A stretch of 64,000 nt of DNA from Brevibacillus brevis NBRC 100599. Lineage in GTDB: Bacteria > Bacillota > Bacilli > Brevibacillales > Brevibacillaceae. Shown here in pieces: positions 61,216-64,000 of the stretch. Position 1 is the stretch's first letter, and each line of letters starts with the position of its first letter. Location: the NCBI RefSeq assembly GCF_000010165.1, contig NC_012491.1, positions 4,533,501 through 4,597,500 of the forward strand, read 5' to 3'. The notes below the pieces were generated by a model, which saw nothing but the letters and a program-made list of their open reading frames with translations, made no database searches and was not told the origin of the DNA. The position numbers and the translations under genes were made by a program.

Positions 61216-61896
61216 ATGAGTCAATGGACAGAACAAGCCGCCAAGCAATGGGATCAATTTGCAGAAGACTGGCGAAAACGAAGTGAGCATATGTGGGAAA
61301 AAGGGAGCCGCAGCACCATCCTCCCCTATTTTATGAAGCATGTAGCTGTCGGAGCTGGACCTGTTCTCGATGCAGGCTGTGGTGACGGCTATGCCAGTTG
61401 CAAGCTTGCAGAGCACGGCTATCAGGTGGAGGGCATCGACATTGCCGGGGAAATGATCCGCCTCGCTCATGACCGGGTCATTTCCTCCTCAGGCTCTGTT
61501 CATTTTCAGACGGGAGATATCAGCGCGCTTCCTTTTGCTAATGATTCCTTCTCCGGTGTGCTCTCGATTAACGTAGTGGAATTCACGCCGTCTCCGCTCC
61601 AGGCACTCTTGGAGCTTCACCGCGTGCTCGCACCCGGAGGAATTCTCGTCTTGGGTATCCTCGGTCCTACAGCTGGCCCACGCGCTCATAGCTATCGCAG
61701 ACTTTATGAAGAGACGACGATCCAAAATACGATGATGCCCTGGGAAGCCAAGCAGTTAGCGAGCGAAAATGGCTTCACACTGCTGGACGAAGAGCCGGTA
61801 TACAAAGAAGGAATTACGCCAGATATTGCGGGCCGCTTAAGCGTAGAGCTGCGGGAGGCTGTCAGCTTTTTGACCTTGTTTGCTTTGCGAAAATAG
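61216..61896 (+). CDS. Class I SAM-dependent methyltransferase
   Basis: 226 aa. The SAM-binding motif I is VLDAGCGDGYASCKLAEHGY, with the acidic residue of motif II in VEGIDIAGEMI; FSGVLSINVVEFTPSPLQAL is motif IV. It belongs to the UbiE/Methyltransf_11 group; the substrate is unknown. ACAAGGATG places a weak ribosome site before the ATG. Confidence 0.88.
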   Translation: MSQWTEQAAKQWDQFAEDWRKRSEHMWEKGSRSTILPYFMKHVAVGAGPVLDAGCGDGYASCKLAEHGYQVEGIDIAGEMIRLAHDRVISSSGSVHFQTGDISALPFANDSFSGVLSINVVEFTPSPLQALLELHRVLAPGGILVLGILGPTAGPRAHSYRRLYEETTIQNTMMPWEAKQLASENGFTLLDEEPVYKEGITPDIAGRLSVELREAVSFLTLFALRK

Positions 61897-61925
61897 ATGA
61901 GAATGCTCTCAACTTTCGTTAAGTA

Positions 61926-61965
61926 TGCCGGTCACACCTATGAGAGGGAAAACCGGCGATTTTTT
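61926..61965 (+). terminator. Intrinsic terminator of the methyltransferase gene
   Basis: TGCCGGT and ACCGGCG around a 19-base loop, followed by ATTTTTT. Confidence 0.65.
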
Positions 61966-62113
61966 ATGATCAATCACATCGAACAGTGTCCCGCTAGTCT
62001 AGGCTTTGCTATTCCATATCTGGGCAGTTTACTTACCAATATTTCGTTGTTAAAATGGTCGTGCTAATAAAATTTATTTATTTTTATTTTTTTATTAATC
62101 CTAATACAACTTT

Positions 62114-62404
62114 GTGCGACACACATCTCGGAAGGTGAGAAGAATTATTATCAACGAATGTAATTTTACAATTGTAGCCCCTATTATTTGCTTTCATTGT
62201 GGGAATGGGAACTTTCACAAATCTGATAAGAAACACCAAATATACAAAGATCTCATCAATAATGAAGTCATTGAGATACCGGTAAAGCGTCAACGGTATC
62301 GATGCACTGCTTGTGGTACGAAAGAATGGGACGTTGTATTGGGCGCATCAACGCATTTGAAAAAAACGAGAAGACTGCTTTCCTTTGAAAAGCGCAACAC
62401 ATGA
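62114..62404 (+). pseudogene. Fragment resembling the zinc ribbon of an ISL3-type transposase
   Basis: About 96 residues with a pattern of two CxxC knuckles (CFHCGNG and RCTACG) separated by a basic linker with EIPVKRQRYR, as in the N-terminal zinc finger of ISL3-family transposases. The catalytic part is absent, no ribosome site precedes any start, and the flank at 62060-62110 is very AT-rich. Either a remnant of an insertion sequence or a small unknown zinc protein. Confidence 0.45.
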
Positions 62405-62449
62405 TTCCAAGGTTCATGTGCCATTGCGAAAGGATCCACCAACGATAGT

Positions 62450-62494
62450 TAAGAAGCCGCTTCCCTGAAGCTCACAGGGAAACGGCTGATTCTT
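62450..62494. terminator. Hairpin between the zinc-ribbon fragment and the last gene
   Basis: AGCCGCTTCCCTG and CAGGGAAACGGCT pair with one mismatch around a seven-base loop. T-tracts are short on both sides, so activity is uncertain. Confidence 0.5.
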
Positions 62495-62563
62495 CTCACA
62501 TACTGCATTATCGATATCATCAATTCGTACGGGTCACATTCCATATCCATACCGTCTTTTTCC

Positions 62564-63982
62564 TTACCGATACTGAACATTATTCAGTTGCATCCACATC
62601 CATTTACTGTCAATCAACAAGGCAAGGGTCATCTCATCTATCCCATGCAGTTGACGGTACAGACGCTGGGTTTCGACCAAGTCATTGTAGGTCAAGAACG
62701 GATAGTCCTTCCTGCCGAATGTTCCATCCGGAAAATAAGCGTAATGCAAATCGCCATTTCCGAGAATCCACTGCGACCCAAGGTTTACGACACCGTAAAG
62801 CATCGTATCCGCTAAATCTTTGTCAGTCCGATCTCCGAATTGCATGTAGCTTTTGTAGAGAAAATTAATTTCAGCCAATTGATGATTCAAAGAAACATGT
62901 GTCCGAATCATCGGATTCGTTGCTGTCGCGTAGTCCGGAATCAGCCAGCCTTGCTGTACACCAGCGACGACCAAACGGTTCACGGCTGCATGATTGTGAA
63001 AATAAGAAGCATATTTTTTCGCCGCTTGGCAAAAGTCCTTTTCTTGATACTGATCGCAGCCCCGTAGAATCAGATCAGCCGCTCCTGTGTTGAATCTCGT
63101 ATCGTAAAAGCCCTCTGGTATCCCGTAATCGTCACTTAACCACAAAGAGCGCGGCTGCGTCTTCCAGTACCCCTCAGGCTCCTGCTGTTTCAAGCTCGCT
63201 CTCAGCATCACATAGCCCATATCCCGGGCAGCATTGCTTCCACCTGTATATAAAAAGGAGCGAAGGACATAGTTTTCGGGAATCTGCCAAAAGGAGGACT
63301 CGGAAGTCGGCTCATACGTAGAAGGGCTTTGATAGTAATACCCATCGTACAGCCATTTTGCCTTTTCCGTAACGTCCAAGTTAAGCCAGATGCTGTCAAA
63401 CATTTTTTCTCCCCAAGGAACAAGCGGTTCCCTCGAATCGAGCGCCCACATTTCGCTGATAAAGCCTGCTTTCATCGGTAGCTTGAACACGAGCTCGACA
63501 CCAGAAGGCGTCTGTTTTACTTCGACTGGCAACGCCAATGCCGGCTTTTCTTCAATCGTGGCTCTACCTTTATCCACATAGGTAATGGGCTTACCTAACC
63601 AAATATACCTGCCCTCTGTCTCTAGGAAACCAGCGGAAAGCGGAAGGGTCTGGACTTGATCAAGCGTGACAACCTTCCAATACGGCTTCTTCGACTCATC
63701 ATAGTCTCGGTAGCGGAACATCATGTTCTGACTGTTACCCTGAATGGGGATGGTGAAAACGTAGGGCATCATATTGCGCTGACCTGTCATTTTATGGGCC
63801 CAATACGTGGCACCATCTGAGAATCGAAACTCTTGTTTTTGGTGAATCGCGCCATTCAGGTGCTCAACATTCTCTGTTTCTATTGGTTTTTTCCATTCAT
63901 TTGCAGAAATACCGCTCGGAAGGATACTACATACGGCGATGGCCGTCATCAAAAGGAGCATTCTGCTGATTTTTCTGACCAT
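62564..63982 (-). CDS. Secreted protein of unknown function, 472 aa
   Basis: Signal peptide (VRKISRMLLLMTAIAVCSILPSGISA), then an N-terminal beta-rich part (to about residue 200) and a C-terminal alpha-helical part with aromatic-rich repeats (PSTYEPTSESSFWQIPENYVLRSFLY; GFYDTRFNTGAADLILRG; HVSLNHQLAEINFLYKSYM), which recalls the helical-barrel fold of D-glucuronyl C5-epimerase or other six-hairpin glycosidase-like proteins. Catalytic residues cannot be named. ATG 63982, with GGGGGAT upstream, was chosen. Complete within the window. Confidence 0.7.
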   Translation of the reverse strand: MVRKISRMLLLMTAIAVCSILPSGISANEWKKPIETENVEHLNGAIHQKQEFRFSDGATYWAHKMTGQRNMMPYVFTIPIQGNSQNMMFRYRDYDESKKPYWKVVTLDQVQTLPLSAGFLETEGRYIWLGKPITYVDKGRATIEEKPALALPVEVKQTPSGVELVFKLPMKAGFISEMWALDSREPLVPWGEKMFDSIWLNLDVTEKAKWLYDGYYYQSPSTYEPTSESSFWQIPENYVLRSFLYTGGSNAARDMGYVMLRASLKQQEPEGYWKTQPRSLWLSDDYGIPEGFYDTRFNTGAADLILRGCDQYQEKDFCQAAKKYASYFHNHAAVNRLVVAGVQQGWLIPDYATATNPMIRTHVSLNHQLAEINFLYKSYMQFGDRTDKDLADTMLYGVVNLGSQWILGNGDLHYAYFPDGTFGRKDYPFLTYNDLVETQRLYRQLHGIDEMTLALLIDSKWMWMQLNNVQYR

Positions 63983-64000
63983 GTCATCCCCCAATTCTAG

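Overview
The window reads as chromosome of a spore-forming Gram-positive bacterium of the Brevibacillus/Paenibacillaceae type. The basis is strong AGGAGG-type ribosome-binding sites, frequent GTG and TTG starts, many intrinsic terminators, a YjcZ-type small protein, TcyABC, YqgQ, YoaP, CstA and LytST homologues of Bacillus type, and a large secreted M9 collagenase. The genus is an inference. There are no rRNA or tRNA genes, no CRISPR array, no intact insertion sequence and no prophage.

Layout. 1-4.5 kb: an ABC exporter pair downstream of an ECF sigma/anti-sigma pair, then a solo AAA ATPase. 4.5-15.6 kb: cell-wall and central metabolism genes (L,D-transpeptidase, collagenase, class A penicillin-binding protein, transketolase, Nudix hydrolase). 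15.6-22.3 kb: a six-gene operon on the minus strand (two flavoproteins, a CoxG-like protein, a DeoR regulator, an APC permease, an FGGY kinase) with a clear promoter and a repeated operator-like motif. It looks like a catabolic pathway for a phosphorylated polyol or amino-polyol whose substrate is unknown. 22.4-32.1 kb: chemoreceptor, DedA protein, MFS exporter, an ABC-F ATPase with a long leader holding an intrinsic terminator, a PrcB-like secreted protein, an AEC carrier and an Imm1-like small protein. 32.1-32.9 kb: gene-free, filled by two long nested palindromes of about 200 bp. 32.9-36.1 kb: cystine ABC transporter tcyA-tcyA-tcyB-tcyC with a tandem duplicated binding protein.

36-42.9 kb: accessory enzymes and regulators, including an ANT(4')-type aminoglycoside nucleotidyltransferase, two nitroreductase-fold proteins (one behind a Fur-box-like site), two LysR regulators and a YoaP acetyltransferase. 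42.8-51 kb: a rearranged block. Fragments of the yoaP 5' end, the MocR-EamA intergenic region and the 3' end of a GH15-like gene are each present twice. This shows an old tandem duplication that was later deleted and filled with a PadR/BtrH-like/MFS cargo.

51-64 kb: inositol-monophosphatase-type enzyme; cstA with its small YbdD-like partner next to a LytST two-component system (a likely pyruvate or peptide uptake circuit with a cre-like site); an internally shortened GNAT acetyltransferase; HPPD; thioredoxin; Rrf2 regulator; methyltransferase; a degenerate ISL3-like zinc-ribbon fragment; and a secreted protein of unknown function at the edge.
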